This document shows positions 16,964 to 25,825 of a stretch of DNA of 64,000 nt, piece after piece. A model generated the notes under the pieces. The model saw only the letters and a list, made by a program, of their open reading frames with translations, had not been told where the DNA came from and made no database searches. Source of the DNA: Pseudomonadota bacterium. Lineage in GTDB: Bacteria > Myxococcota_A > Polyangia > GCA-2747355. The position numbers and the translations under genes are program-made. The stretch is from contig JADJDT010000018.1 in NCBI GenBank assembly GCA_016702545.1, forward strand, positions 1 to 64,000, given 5' to 3'. Every line of letters begins with the position of its first letter. The first letter of the stretch is position 1.

Positions 16964-18718
16964 CTACGTCCCTTCCGCCGGCTCCTCCACCGCCTCAGCG
17001 CGCCGCGCCTTGCTCGCCAGCAGCAGCCGACAGTCCGCCTCGTCGAGGACGAAGGGCGAGGCGCCCGCTCGCCGCCCCAGGCAGCGACCTGTCGCGTCGC
17101 GCGCCAGCCGCAGCTCGGCCAGCGGTCGGGGCGCCGCATCACCGCTGCCGCCCGCCGGGCCCCACAGCGTCACCACCGCCAAGGCCTGCGTCGATGGCGG
17201 CCAGGCCGGCAACCAGCGCGTGACGCGCAGATGCTCGAGCCGCTCGAGCAGCGCGGCCACCAACGCGAGGTCGGCCGCCGCCGTCCGCGGCGTGACGACG
17301 CGCCAGCCCTCAGCGCTGCGTTCGAGGGTCTCACGCAGGGCCGTGCCGGCGACGACGACGCGTTGGAGCTGCTCGCGGGGCAGGCGCAGAACCACGCGCT
17401 CGCGGAGATCGAGCGTCGCGTCGCTCAGCAGCTCGGCCGCCGCCGGTGCCAACCACAGCAGGGCCGCCTCGTCGTCGCGCCGCACGGGCAACCGGCCTTG
17501 CGCGTCCGGCGCGCCGAAGCGCAGGACCTCAGCCTCCGCGGCCTGCGCCCGCTCGAAGCGCAACGTGGCCCACTGCCCATCCGCCCGCGCGCGCAGCGCG
17601 GCCTCGTCGGCCAGCGGCTCGAGCGCACCACGCGTGTCAACGAGGGCGGCGACCCAGGTCCGCAGCGCCTCGTCATCGGCGGGCGGCCCGCCCGCGCCCA
17701 GGCGCCAGGTCGCGCCGTCGCGCACCAGCGTCAGCGGCCGGCCCGCGCGCGTGACCGCGATCCGCTCGAGCTCCGGCTCCTCGCTCCGCAGCAGCGCCGA
17801 GTCCACGAGCTGCTCGACGGGCAACGCGAGCGGCTGCAGCTCCTGCGCGTCGATGCAGCCACCGCTCGAAGCTCCCGCCCGACGCCGCCCCACCCAGCGG
17901 CGCCCCGGCTCGCCCGCGCAACCCAGGCCCAGCTCCAGCTCGGCCAGGCTGCCCCGTCCGAAGACCTCGACGCGCCACGGCGCGAACCCCGGCGGTCGCG
18001 TGGAGAAGCGATCGATTCGCAGCGCCGCCAGCGCCCCGAAGAGCCGCTCGGCCGGCAGGGGATCGGCGCGCAGCGCGGCCCCCTCCCCGACCGCGACCTT
18101 GAAGCCCCGCGGTCGGCGCGTCAGCCGCAGCGGCGTCCGCCCCGCCGCGAAGAGCGCGACGGTCTCGATATCGGCGGCCATCCACGGCAGCAGATCGCGC
18201 TCGCGCAGCGCGTCGGCCTCCAGCTCCACGCTCTCGGCGAAGCTGCTCGGCACGACGCGCAGCTCGCGCCCCACCGCCACATAGAGCCCCAGGCCCGAGG
18301 CGTCGGGCCCGCCGATCGCCAGCGTCTGCGTCGTCGCGCCGCGCTGCACGAGGGTCAAGCGCAGCCGCGGCGGCTCGAGCCCGCGTGGCATGCGCGCGCC
18401 CTTGGCGGAGAGCACCTGCAGCACCTCCGTCAGCTCGAGCGCCGCGAGCAGCCGCGCCATCGCGGCCGCGTCCACCGGGGCGCGCACGGGATGCTCGATC
18501 CACCAGCCCCGATCCCCGCGGCGCGCCAGCGCCAGCACGGGCCGCCCGGGCGACACGAAGCGCAGCGCGATCAGCTGTTCTCGATCGAGATCGGGCAGCA
18601 GCCGGCCGCGGCGACGCTCTTGCTCGGCGGTGGGCTGGCGCTGGCCCTCGAGCAGCAGCACGTAGGCGCCGAGCCCGAGCGCCAGCAGTCCCAACAGCAG
18701 CAGCGTGCGCGCGCGCAT
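16964..18718 (-). CDS. DUF4340-type protein of a gliding-motility-like exporter operon
   Basis: 584-residue protein anchored by an N-terminal transmembrane segment (RTLLLLGLLALGLGAYVLLL), with the rest in the periplasm. The repeated pattern of short beta domains (ALRFVSPGRPVLALARRGDRGWWIEHPV; ERIAVTRAGRPLTLVRDGATWRLGAG; RVVVAGTALRETLERSAEGWRVV) is that of DUF4340, a domain found next to GldG-like ABC genes. The WWIEHPVRAPVDAAAMARLLAAL segment is very typical. It starts 4 bp behind the GldG-like gene and should be cotranscribed with it. The family is thought to work with the ABC exporter; its substrate is unknown. Confidence 0.85.
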   Translation of the reverse strand: MRARTLLLLGLLALGLGAYVLLLEGQRQPTAEQERRRGRLLPDLDREQLIALRFVSPGRPVLALARRGDRGWWIEHPVRAPVDAAAMARLLAALELTEVLQVLSAKGARMPRGLEPPRLRLTLVQRGATTQTLAIGGPDASGLGLYVAVGRELRVVPSSFAESVELEADALRERDLLPWMAADIETVALFAAGRTPLRLTRRPRGFKVAVGEGAALRADPLPAERLFGALAALRIDRFSTRPPGFAPWRVEVFGRGSLAELELGLGCAGEPGRRWVGRRRAGASSGGCIDAQELQPLALPVEQLVDSALLRSEEPELERIAVTRAGRPLTLVRDGATWRLGAGGPPADDEALRTWVAALVDTRGALEPLADEAALRARADGQWATLRFERAQAAEAEVLRFGAPDAQGRLPVRRDDEAALLWLAPAAAELLSDATLDLRERVVLRLPREQLQRVVVAGTALRETLERSAEGWRVVTPRTAAADLALVAALLERLEHLRVTRWLPAWPPSTQALAVVTLWGPAGGSGDAAPRPLAELRLARDATGRCLGRRAGASPFVLDEADCRLLLASKARRAEAVEEPAEGT

Positions 18719-18722
18719 GTCT

Positions 18723-20258
18723 TCACCGCCTCCGGCGCCACCAGGCGATCAGCGCGGCCGCCAGGGCGATACCCGGCAGCGCCACCACCGTCAGCGCCAG
18801 CACGCGTGTGAGCTGGGCCGCGTCGGCGACGAGACGGGTGCGCTCGACCACGCGCGGGCCGATCCCCAGCCGCTGCGTTTCGTCGACGAGCCAGTGCAGG
18901 GCCGAGAGGACGAGATCGCGGTTGTCATCGCGCGACGTGTCACCGGCCAAGCGGTCGTTGAGCACGCCGCGCTCGCTGCCGAGCACGACGATGCGGGTGG
19001 TGCGCCAGCGCACCGCGGCGGCCACCGGCACCGGCCCCGGACCGTCGAGCCCCGCATCGAAGCGCAGGGCGCGATCGCCGCGCAGCGCGGCCAGATCGCC
19101 CTCGGCCCATCCGCGAGCGCTGCTCTCAACCAGGGCCACCGCCTCGATCCCCGAGCGCACCCCGGGCGCCTGCGGCGCGGGTCGCACCTCGCGCGCCAGC
19201 GGCCAGACCGTCAGGCGCCCGACCATCACGCGCGCCAACGGGTGGCTGCTGTAGCCGTCGCGCGTGCCCCAGGTCAGCAGCGGTTGCTCGCCCGGCACGG
19301 CCTGGGGATCGACCACGACGGTGCGCGGCAACACGAGGCCCCACGAGGCCAGCCACGGCTCGAGCCCGCAGCCGCGGTAGCGAGTGACGCCCCGGTCGAG
19401 CAGCGGACCGATCAGCAGGAGCAGCCGACCCCCGCGCGTCAAGTAGCGGTCGAGCGCGGCGAGCTCGGGGCCGGCCACACTGCGCGTCGGCCCACCGAGC
19501 AGCAGCACATTGCAGCCGACGGCCCCGCCGAGCAGCTCCGCGCCGCCGATCGCGCGCGGCTGCAGCGCGTCGCGACGCAGCTCATCGGCTAGCTCTCCGT
19601 AGCCGGCAGGCGCATAGGAGTCGATCGGCGCCTCGCCGTGGCCGGTGGTGAAGCAAACGGTCACCGGCCGCGCTTGCGTCACGGCCAGCAGCGCGGCCAA
19701 GAGCTCTGGCTCGCCGCGAAAGGCGGTGATGGCGCGACCACCGGCCTCGCTGCGGCGTTCGGCCAGGGCGCGCGCCGGGAGGTAGCGGCTGCGTCCCGCG
19801 CAGGCCACGACGACCACGCCCTCGCGCAGCTCGACGGCCGGCACGCCCAGGCGCTGCGCCAACAGCGCCGCGGCGGCCGGATCGGCGTCGACATCGACGA
19901 AGCGCGTGTGCAGCTGTGACGACCAGCGAGCGAGCTGCCGCAGCAGCTCGCGGGTCTCGGGATAGACCGAGTCGGCGGTCGGCGCGCTGGGCGCCATCAG
20001 CACCGTAACCTCGACCCGTTGGCGCAGCCCCGCCAGCACCCGCCGCGTCTTGTCGGCGACGGCGTAGACCCGCGCCGCGGTCCAATCGGCGCGCACGTAG
20101 TGCCGGCCGCCGAGGTAGTTGAGCAAGGCCAGATTGACCGCCAGCAAGAACAGGCCCGCGGCCAGCCGAGTCAGCGCGGCCCGCTCCGGCGTGGCGCGCC
20201 CGGCGGGCGGCGCCATGGGCACAGGCTGAGACTGAGACTGAGGCGACCCGCGCAGCAT
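18723..20258 (-). CDS. GldG-like ABC-exporter accessory protein
   Basis: 511-residue membrane protein with one transmembrane segment at each end: an early one (LAAGLFLLAVNLALLNYLGG) and a final one (LALTVVALPGIALAAALIAWW) before an Arg-rich end. Between them is the large periplasmic domain of the GldG/uncharacterised ABC accessory family: VYAVADKTRRVLAGLRQRVEVTVL, then TRFVDVDADPAAAALLAQRLG, CFTTGHGE, LDRYLTRGGRLLLLIGP. In Bacteroidota GldG works with GldA and GldF in gliding; in other phyla the same set occurs without gliding. Upstream of its start lies the 156 bp hairpin element, downstream (4 bp) the DUF4340 gene. The N-terminal SQSQSQ run comes from a triplicated ACTGAG hexamer in the DNA. 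Confidence 0.87.
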   Translation of the reverse strand: MLRGSPQSQSQPVPMAPPAGRATPERAALTRLAAGLFLLAVNLALLNYLGGRHYVRADWTAARVYAVADKTRRVLAGLRQRVEVTVLMAPSAPTADSVYPETRELLRQLARWSSQLHTRFVDVDADPAAAALLAQRLGVPAVELREGVVVVACAGRSRYLPARALAERRSEAGGRAITAFRGEPELLAALLAVTQARPVTVCFTTGHGEAPIDSYAPAGYGELADELRRDALQPRAIGGAELLGGAVGCNVLLLGGPTRSVAGPELAALDRYLTRGGRLLLLIGPLLDRGVTRYRGCGLEPWLASWGLVLPRTVVVDPQAVPGEQPLLTWGTRDGYSSHPLARVMVGRLTVWPLAREVRPAPQAPGVRSGIEAVALVESSARGWAEGDLAALRGDRALRFDAGLDGPGPVPVAAAVRWRTTRIVVLGSERGVLNDRLAGDTSRDDNRDLVLSALHWLVDETQRLGIGPRVVERTRLVADAAQLTRVLALTVVALPGIALAAALIAWWRRRR

Positions 20259-20269
20259 ACCTACCCTTA

Positions 20270-20425
20270 GGACCCGCTCGGAAATAACTCATCCATCTGG
20301 CCGTCGATCCATCCCGCCGGGCTGCGTTGCAGCTCCTCGCAATACCAACAGTATTCCTTCGTCGCTGCGCCTTGCCCGGCGGGCGCCTCAACGCCCAGTT
20401 GATCGAGTTATTTCCGAGCGGGTCC
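20270..20425. repeat. 156 bp imperfect palindrome with perfect 21 bp terminal inverted repeats
   Basis: The ends are perfect inverted repeats of 21 bases: GGACCCGCTCGGAAATAACTC at 20270-20290 and its complement at 20405-20425. The arms continue to pair imperfectly inwards (for example CCCGCCGGGC against GCCCGGCGGG), and the apex at 20341-20355 is a small hairpin, AATAC-caaca-GTATT. The whole element therefore folds as one long stem. It fills the 173 bp gap between the permease stop and the GldG start in an operon whose other gaps are 4-20 bp, so it looks inserted. It has no ORF. It could be a REP/MITE-like mobile element or act as an RNA stem between the genes. Confidence 0.8.
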
Positions 20426-20431
20426 TTGCAG

Positions 20432-21181
20432 CTACGGCCGACGCCGCAGCCCCAGATGACCGACGGCGGCGGTCAGGCAGAAGACGATGACGCTACCGTG
20501 CAGCAGCAGATGCCGGCTGTCGACGAGCCCGCGCGCGAAGTCGTCGAGCTGCGCCAGCACGTCGAGGCGCTCCAGCAGCGTCGCCAGCGGGCCATCGCTG
20601 ACGAAGAACCGCAGCGGACCGAGCAGCACCCACAACGCGAGCGACGCAGCGCAGAGCAGCGCCGCGATCAGCGGCTGGGCCGTCAGCGCGGAGCACAGCA
20701 CGCCGACTGCGAGTGCGGTCGCGCCCACCGACAACGTCCCGAGATAGCCGGCCGCCACCGAGCCCCAATCCAGAGTGCCGCGCTCCGCCAACCAGGCGGC
20801 GAGGAGCACGTAGACGGCCGTCGGCAGCCAGAGCGCGACATAGAACAGCACCGCCGCCAGGTACTTGCCGAGCACGATCGCGATCGGCCGCACGGGCGCC
20901 GTCAGCAGCGTCTCGAGCGTGCCGCTGCGACGCTCCTCGGCGAGCAGGCGCATCGTCGTCAGCGCGACCACCATGATCAGGAACAGCCAGTAGAGCAGCG
21001 TTCCACCCAAGAAGAGCCGCAGCGGCGTGCCATGCGGGGCGAGCGGCTGCGCCATCAGCTCGACGAAGAGGAAGAAAGAGTAGCCCTGCACCAGCAGAAA
21101 GACCGTCAGCAGCGTCCAGCCGAAGGGCGTGCGGAAGTACGCCAGCAGCTCCCGTCGTGCGATCGTCGCCCAGGCCATCAC
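20432..21181 (-). CDS. ABC-2 type permease, GldF-like
   Basis: 249-residue integral membrane subunit of an ABC exporter, with six predicted transmembrane helices. The N-terminal amphipathic lead ARRELLAYFRTPFGW and the helix pair around MRLLAEERRSGTLETLLTAPVRPIAIVLGKYLA carry the cytoplasmic coupling motif (EERRSGTLE) typical of GldF/NosY-like ABC-2 permeases. It follows the ATPase gene by 18 bp. Two ATG codons are present at the start (MMAW); either would do. With the ATPase, GldG-like and DUF4340 genes it forms a complete Gld-type exporter. Confidence 0.9.
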   Translation of the reverse strand: MMAWATIARRELLAYFRTPFGWTLLTVFLLVQGYSFFLFVELMAQPLAPHGTPLRLFLGGTLLYWLFLIMVVALTTMRLLAEERRSGTLETLLTAPVRPIAIVLGKYLAAVLFYVALWLPTAVYVLLAAWLAERGTLDWGSVAAGYLGTLSVGATALAVGVLCSALTAQPLIAALLCAASLALWVLLGPLRFFVSDGPLATLLERLDVLAQLDDFARGLVDSRHLLLHGSVIVFCLTAAVGHLGLRRRP

Positions 21182-21199
21182 GTCCCTCGCGCGCGCTGT

Positions 21200-22183
21200 C
21201 TACTCACGCTCGCGCGTGAGCTGCGAAAACACAGACTCCAGGGCCGCCCGCTCGACGCGCAGCTCCTGCAGCCCCCAACCGGCGGCGAACACGGTCCCGG
21301 CGACCCGCTCGCGCGCCGCGGCGTCGTTGGCGCCGGAGAGGCGGCAGCGCACGACCCCTGGTTCGAGCGGAAGCTCGATCGCTTCGGAGACGGCGACGCC
21401 AGGCAAGCCCTCCAGGCGCGGCCGGATCTCGGCCAGCGGTCCGCGAATCGTGACCCACAGCGCGACGCCGCCGCCCGCGCTGAGGGCCTCGAGCGGCCCC
21501 TTTGCGACCACCACGCCGTGGTCCAGCACCACCAGCTCGCGACACAACGCCTCGACCTCGCCGAGGACATGGCTCGAGAGCAGCACCGCCTGCGTGCCGG
21601 CCAGCGAGCGAATCAGCTCGCGCACCTCCCGTAGCTGGTTCGGATCGAGCCCGGCCGTCGGCTCGTCGAGCACCAGCAGGGGCGGTGCACCGAGCAGCGC
21701 CTCCGCCAGGCCGACGCGCTGGCGGTAGCCGCGCGAGAGCTGCCCGATCACGCGACGGGCCACCGCGCCGAGACCGCAGCGTTCGACGACGCGCTCGACC
21801 TCGGTGCGGGCGGCGCGGCCGTGCAGCCCGCGCAGCCGCGCGCGATAGGCCAGGTGCTCGACCACCCGCAGCTCGCCGTGCAGCGGTGCGCTCTCCGGCA
21901 GATAGCCGATCAGCCGGCGGGCCGCGAGCCCCTCCTGCACCACGTCCCGCCCCCCCACGCACACCCGCCCCGCGCTCGGCGACAGGTAGCCGCAGATCAC
22001 GCGCATACAGGTCGTCTTGCCGGCCCCGTTGGGACCCAGCAGGCCCACGGCCTGGCCGGCCGCGACACCGAAGCTGAGGCGGTCGAGCACCTGCCGCCCC
22101 GCGAGCCGCTTGCTCAGCTCGCAGACCTCGAGCAGCGCCGGTGGCGTCGTGGACTGCGTGGTCGTCACGCTGGGGCCGGCCAA
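21200..22183 (-). CDS. ABC transporter ATP-binding protein, GldA-like
   Basis: Cytoplasmic ATPase subunit of the Gld-type exporter, about 320 residues. Walker A is GLLGPNGAGKTT, the signature reads LSRGYRQRVGLAEALL, Walker B is LLVLDEPTAGLDPNQL and the switch histidine is in VLLSSHVLGEVEAL. The C-terminal ~90 residues form the extra domain usual in GldA-like ATPases. The frame starts at a TTG (22183) next to the G/C tract; a GTG a few codons in, or a start lost inside the tract, is equally possible, so the first residues are uncertain. It is the first readable gene of the operon that continues leftward to DUF4340. Confidence 0.88.
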   Translation of the reverse strand: MAGPSVTTTQSTTPPALLEVCELSKRLAGRQVLDRLSFGVAAGQAVGLLGPNGAGKTTCMRVICGYLSPSAGRVCVGGRDVVQEGLAARRLIGYLPESAPLHGELRVVEHLAYRARLRGLHGRAARTEVERVVERCGLGAVARRVIGQLSRGYRQRVGLAEALLGAPPLLVLDEPTAGLDPNQLREVRELIRSLAGTQAVLLSSHVLGEVEALCRELVVLDHGVVVAKGPLEALSAGGGVALWVTIRGPLAEIRPRLEGLPGVAVSEAIELPLEPGVVRCRLSGANDAAARERVAGTVFAAGWGLQELRVERAALESVFSQLTRERE

Positions 22184-22189
22184 AAAAAC

Positions 22190-22482
22190 ACCTGGGGGGG
22201 GGGGCCCCCCCCCCCGCGGGGGGCGGGGGGGGCCGCCCCGCCCCCCCGGCCCCCCCCCCCCCGGGGCGGGCCCCCCCGGGGGGGGGGGCGCCCCCCCCCC
22301 CCCCCCCCCGGGGGGCCCACAAAACCCCCCCGGGGGGGGGCCCCCCCCCCCCCCCCCCGGGGGGGCCCCCCCCCCCCCCCCCCCCCCCCCGCCCCGCCCC
22401 CCCCCCCCCCCGGGCCGGGGGGGGGCGGGGGGGCCGGGGCGGCCGCGGCGTGGGGGGGGCCCCGGGGGGGGGGTTTTTTTTG
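22190..22482. other. Almost pure G/C low-complexity tract, probable assembly artefact
   Basis: About 290 bp consist almost only of runs of G and C, bounded by CCAAAAAAACACC on the left and TTTTTTTTGGGAAAC on the right. No codon structure is left, and the ORFs drawn through it give only Pro/Gly runs. Two genes are damaged exactly at its edges: the histidine kinase lacks its natural stop and the ATPase lacks a clear start. This is what poly-G read ends across a low-coverage gap look like. Any protein sequence from this stretch should be ignored. Confidence 0.85.
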
Positions 22483-24258
22483 GGAAACGAGCCCTTGGGC
22501 GCCCGCCGGCGCCGCGGTGCGCAGCGGCAGCGCGATGGTGAAGGTCGTGCCCTGCCCTGGCTGCGACTGGCAGCTCACCGTGCCGCCATGCTCATCGACG
22601 ATGCGCTTCACGATCGCCAGGCCGAGGCCGGTGCCATCGGCCTTGCCGGCGGTGGCGAAGGCCTCGAAGAGCCGGTCGCGCACCTCCTCGGGCACGCCCG
22701 TTCCCGTATCGCTGCAGGTCAGCACCAGCTGGTCCCCGGACACCGCTACCGCCAGCGTGAGGCGCCCGCCCTGGGGCATCGCCTGCACGGCGTTGCGCGC
22801 CAGGTTGTGGATCGCCCGACGGAGCTTGTTCTCGTCGAAGTAGGCCGTCCCCTGGTAGCCCAGGTCGCACTGCAGGACAATCGGCCGCTCGGCCAGCTCG
22901 TGGCGCAGGTGCTCCTCGATCTCGCGCATGAACTTACGCAGGTAGACCTTGCGCACCAAGAGCTGGCTCTCGCCGCGGGCGAAGCCCAGCACCTCGCCCG
23001 CCATCGCCGACATCACGTCGAACTGCGAGAGAATGCGCTCGGCGTAGGCCGCGCGGGTCGGCTGATCGGCGTCGACCATCAGCTGCGCGAAGCCCGAGAT
23101 CACCGTCATCGGCGTGCGGAGATCGTGCAGCACCCCCGCCAGCAGGTGGCCGATGGCGACCAGGCGCTCCTCGCGCAGCCGCTGCTCGCGGTAGCGGGCG
23201 AGCTCGATCGCCGGCGCCACGCGCCCAGCGATCAGCGTCACCAGCTGCAGGTCGGCAGCGTCGAAGGGAGCACCATCGTGGCGATTGACGAGCTCGAGCG
23301 CGCCGACGGCCTCCTCGTGGCCGCGCATGGGCACGCAGAGCACACTCCGCGCGACGAGCGCCCGGCGCTGCGCCACCTCGCTGACGAGGCGACGCTCCGC
23401 GCTGGCCTCGTCGATCGTTAGGCTCTGCCGGTGCTCGGCGACCCAGCCCGCCACGCCTCCGGCCTGCGTCACGGGCAGGCCGAGCAGCGTCGGAGGAGCC
23501 GCCGCCGCGGCGGCCGTGCAGCAGTAGAGCCGGTCGCCCGCGGGCAGCCGGAGCAAAATCCCCGCGGCCTCGACCTGCAGGCGGCGCTCCGTCAGCGCGA
23601 GCAGCCCCAGCAGCAGCTCGTCGACCGAGGTCGCGTTGGCGAGCTGCTGCTGCACCTCCAGCAACACGTCGAGCTCGCCCATCCGCCGCTCGAGCGCCTG
23701 CTGGGTGCGCCGCAGCGCCTCGTTCTGCGACAGGACAGACGCGTAGAGCCGACTATTCTCCAGCGCCATCGCGGCCTGGGCGCCGAGCGCGGCCAGGAGT
23801 TCCTCGTCCTCGCGGTCAAAGACCCCCTGGCGCTTGTTGAGCACCTGGACCACGCCGATCGTCGCGCCCTGCTGGTCGCGCAGCGGCACGCAGAGGATCG
23901 ACCGGGTGCGGTAGCCCGAACGCCGGTCGACGGCCGGTGAGAAGCGCGCATCGGCATAGGCATCCGGGATGTTGACGACGCTGCCCGTCTTGGCGACCCA
24001 GCCCGCGACCCCCTCGCCCAGCAGCAGGCGGATCTCGCGCAGGTCGCCACCCTCGACCACGCGCGTCCAGAGCTGCCCTGCGGCGGTATCCACGAGGTAG
24101 AGCGTCGAGCGCTCGGCCTCCATCAGCTCGGTGATCGTCGCCACGATCAGGTGCAGCAGGGGGTCGAGCTCGAGCGTCGAGCCGACGGCCCGTGCGATCT
24201 GCTGAATCGAGCGCAGCTTGTGGCGCTCGCGCTGGAGGTCGTAGTCGCTGCTGCTCAT
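22483..24258 (-). CDS. Two-GAF sensor histidine kinase (3' end lost in G/C tract)
   Basis: Soluble two-component sensor kinase, about 590 readable residues, no transmembrane segment. GAF domain 1 covers ~30-170 (LLGEGVAGWVAKTGSVVNIPDAY; RSILCVPLRDQQGATIGVVQ), GAF domain 2 ~205-350 (AGGVAGWVAEHRQSL; RSVLCVPMRGHEEAVG). The dimerisation domain has the phospho-acceptor His in LHDLRTPMTVISGF (~380). The ATPase domain has the N box NLARNAVQAM, G1 DTGTGVP, F box LFEAFAT and G2 GTGLGLAIVKRIV. The catalytic core is complete and ends with TTFTIALPL; only the last residues and the stop are replaced by the G/C tract. No response regulator gene is adjacent, so the partner is unknown. On the minus strand a -10-like TAGAAT (24286-24291) lies 27 bp before the ATG. 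Confidence 0.88.
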
Positions 24259-24452
24259 CGGCGGGCCGTGACTGCCATCCGCGCCATTCTAATGCAGCTG
24301 GCGCCGAGCAGACGAGTGAACGCTCACCGCTGTGGCCCCCGCGCCACGGACGTGAACGGTCGTGAGCGGCCGAGAGGCGTCGCGGCGCCGGGCGGCCCGC
24401 GAATAGCGAAGGATGTCGAGGCGCCTTCGCCCCTCCGCGAGAGCCCGGGCCG

Positions 24453-24474
24453 CTGGCATCGCGCGTGCTAGGCT
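24453..24474 (+). promoter_or_regulatory. Candidate promoter for the DUF6600-type gene
   Basis: The run CTGGCATCGCGCGTGCTA (24453-24470) has the GG-N10-GC spacing of sigma-54 promoters and matches the consensus at TGGCA and TGC. The same place also reads TGCTAGGCT, an extended -10 element (TGnTAnnnT) for the housekeeping sigma factor. Either would start transcription about 50 bases before the ATG at 24533. No enhancer site was identified, so the choice between the two is open. Confidence 0.35.
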
Positions 24475-24532
24475 GCGGAGCGAGGTCGTCGCAGCGGCGA
24501 CGGGCCGCACCCTACCAACCAGGAGGATCGCC

Positions 24533-25825
24533 ATGCACCGCCATCTGCCTCCCTTCAGCCGGACCCAGCGCGCCCTCGCGCTCCGGCTGAGCGTCACGCT
24601 GCTGCTTGCGGCCCCGGCCGGGGCGGGTGCCCAGGAGCAGGTCCAAGACCCCAACGCCGGCTTCTCCGACGACTACAGCGACGTGATCGGCAACGAAACG
24701 CTGCCGCCCGAGCAGCCGCTCGACGACGGCACACCCGTCACCGACGACTATCCGGCCCAGCCCGCCTACGCACCCGCACCCGCCGGCGAGGCCACTACCT
24801 ACCTGCCGGCCTCGACCCTGCCGCCCGAGTTGGCGACCCACTACCAGACCCTCGCACCCTATGGCCGCTGGCTCCAGACGCCCGATCTCGGCCCGGTGTG
24901 GGTACCGCACCGCGCGGTCGTCGGCGAGGGCTTTGTGCCCTACGTGACCGGCGGCGAGTGGGAACCGACGGATCAGGGCTCGATGTTCGTCGCCCGCGCC
25001 TGGTCCTGGGGCTGGCTGCCCTTCCACTACGGCCGCTGGTTTCGCCATCGCGCGCTCGGCTGGGCCTGGCGGCCGGGCTCCGTCTGGGCACCCGCCTGGG
25101 TGCGCTGGCGCGTCGGCGGTGGCTACGTCGGCTGGGCCCCCACGCCACCGGAGGCCCGCTATTTCGCCAACGACGCCTGGTTCTTTGCGCCGGAGGATAG
25201 CTGGCTCGGCCCCCGCGTCTACGAGCGCATGGTGCCCCGGCAGCGCTGGTCGGTGGCCTTCGGCGTGACCCGGCCACATACGCGTATCATCAGCTATCGT
25301 GACGGCGGCTGGAACGCCCGCTGGTACGCAGGGCCCGAGCTGGGCGCGCGGTGGTCCGGTCGCTACCGACCGATCGCCGTCCGACCGCCCCGCCCCTACG
25401 CCCTGGCCGAGGTTCGGGTCGGCCCCTTTGGCTCGCGCGCGAGCGGCACCCGCGTGGTCTACGAGCGACCGGTCCGTGCCGAGGTTCGCGTGATCGCGCC
25501 GAGCGTCCGCGTCTACCGCCACCCCGGCGCGCGGACGGTCATACGCAGCGGCGCGCAATTCGATCGCGCGGACGAGGGCATCGACCGCCCGCACGATCGC
25601 GTTCAGGTGATGCCGCGAGGCGAGGGGCCGCGGCGCATCGTCATCCGCCGCGGTGCGGCGCCTGGCCAACGCTGGGGGGCCCCGCCTTCGACCTCCGACG
25701 ACGAAGACCTCCGCAGCATCGGGCGCGAGCGGGACGAGGGCGACTCCCCCACGCCGCGGCGGCCCGATCGCGACACCAACGATGCCCCTCGCGGCGGAGG
25801 CCACGTCCGCATCCGCTACCGCTAG
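24533..25825 (+). CDS. Secreted protein with a Trp/Gly-rich DUF6600-like domain
   Basis: 430-residue exported protein. A signal peptide (RLSVTLLLAAPAGAGA, cleavage near residue 35) is followed by an acidic linker. The central ~110 residues repeat W-rich motifs: YGRWLQTPDLGPVWVPH, WSWGWLPFHYGRW, GWAWRPGSVWAPAWVRWR, YVGWAPTPPEA. This is the pattern of DUF6600, seen in secreted proteins of unknown role. The last ~130 residues are Arg-rich and look disordered. The ATG at 24533 has an excellent AGGAGG site. It is divergent from the histidine kinase and converges with polA, whose stop it shares (CTAG, 25822-25825). Confidence 0.75.
   Translation: MHRHLPPFSRTQRALALRLSVTLLLAAPAGAGAQEQVQDPNAGFSDDYSDVIGNETLPPEQPLDDGTPVTDDYPAQPAYAPAPAGEATTYLPASTLPPELATHYQTLAPYGRWLQTPDLGPVWVPHRAVVGEGFVPYVTGGEWEPTDQGSMFVARAWSWGWLPFHYGRWFRHRALGWAWRPGSVWAPAWVRWRVGGGYVGWAPTPPEARYFANDAWFFAPEDSWLGPRVYERMVPRQRWSVAFGVTRPHTRIISYRDGGWNARWYAGPELGARWSGRYRPIAVRPPRPYALAEVRVGPFGSRASGTRVVYERPVRAEVRVIAPSVRVYRHPGARTVIRSGAQFDRADEGIDRPHDRVQVMPRGEGPRRIVIRRGAAPGQRWGAPPSTSDDEDLRSIGRERDEGDSPTPRRPDRDTNDAPRGGGHVRIRYR

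Noticed and set aside
22165..22482. Pro/Gly-run extension of the histidine kinase and matching plus-strand ORFs
   Set aside because: They are translations of the G/C tract, which I regard as an artefact.
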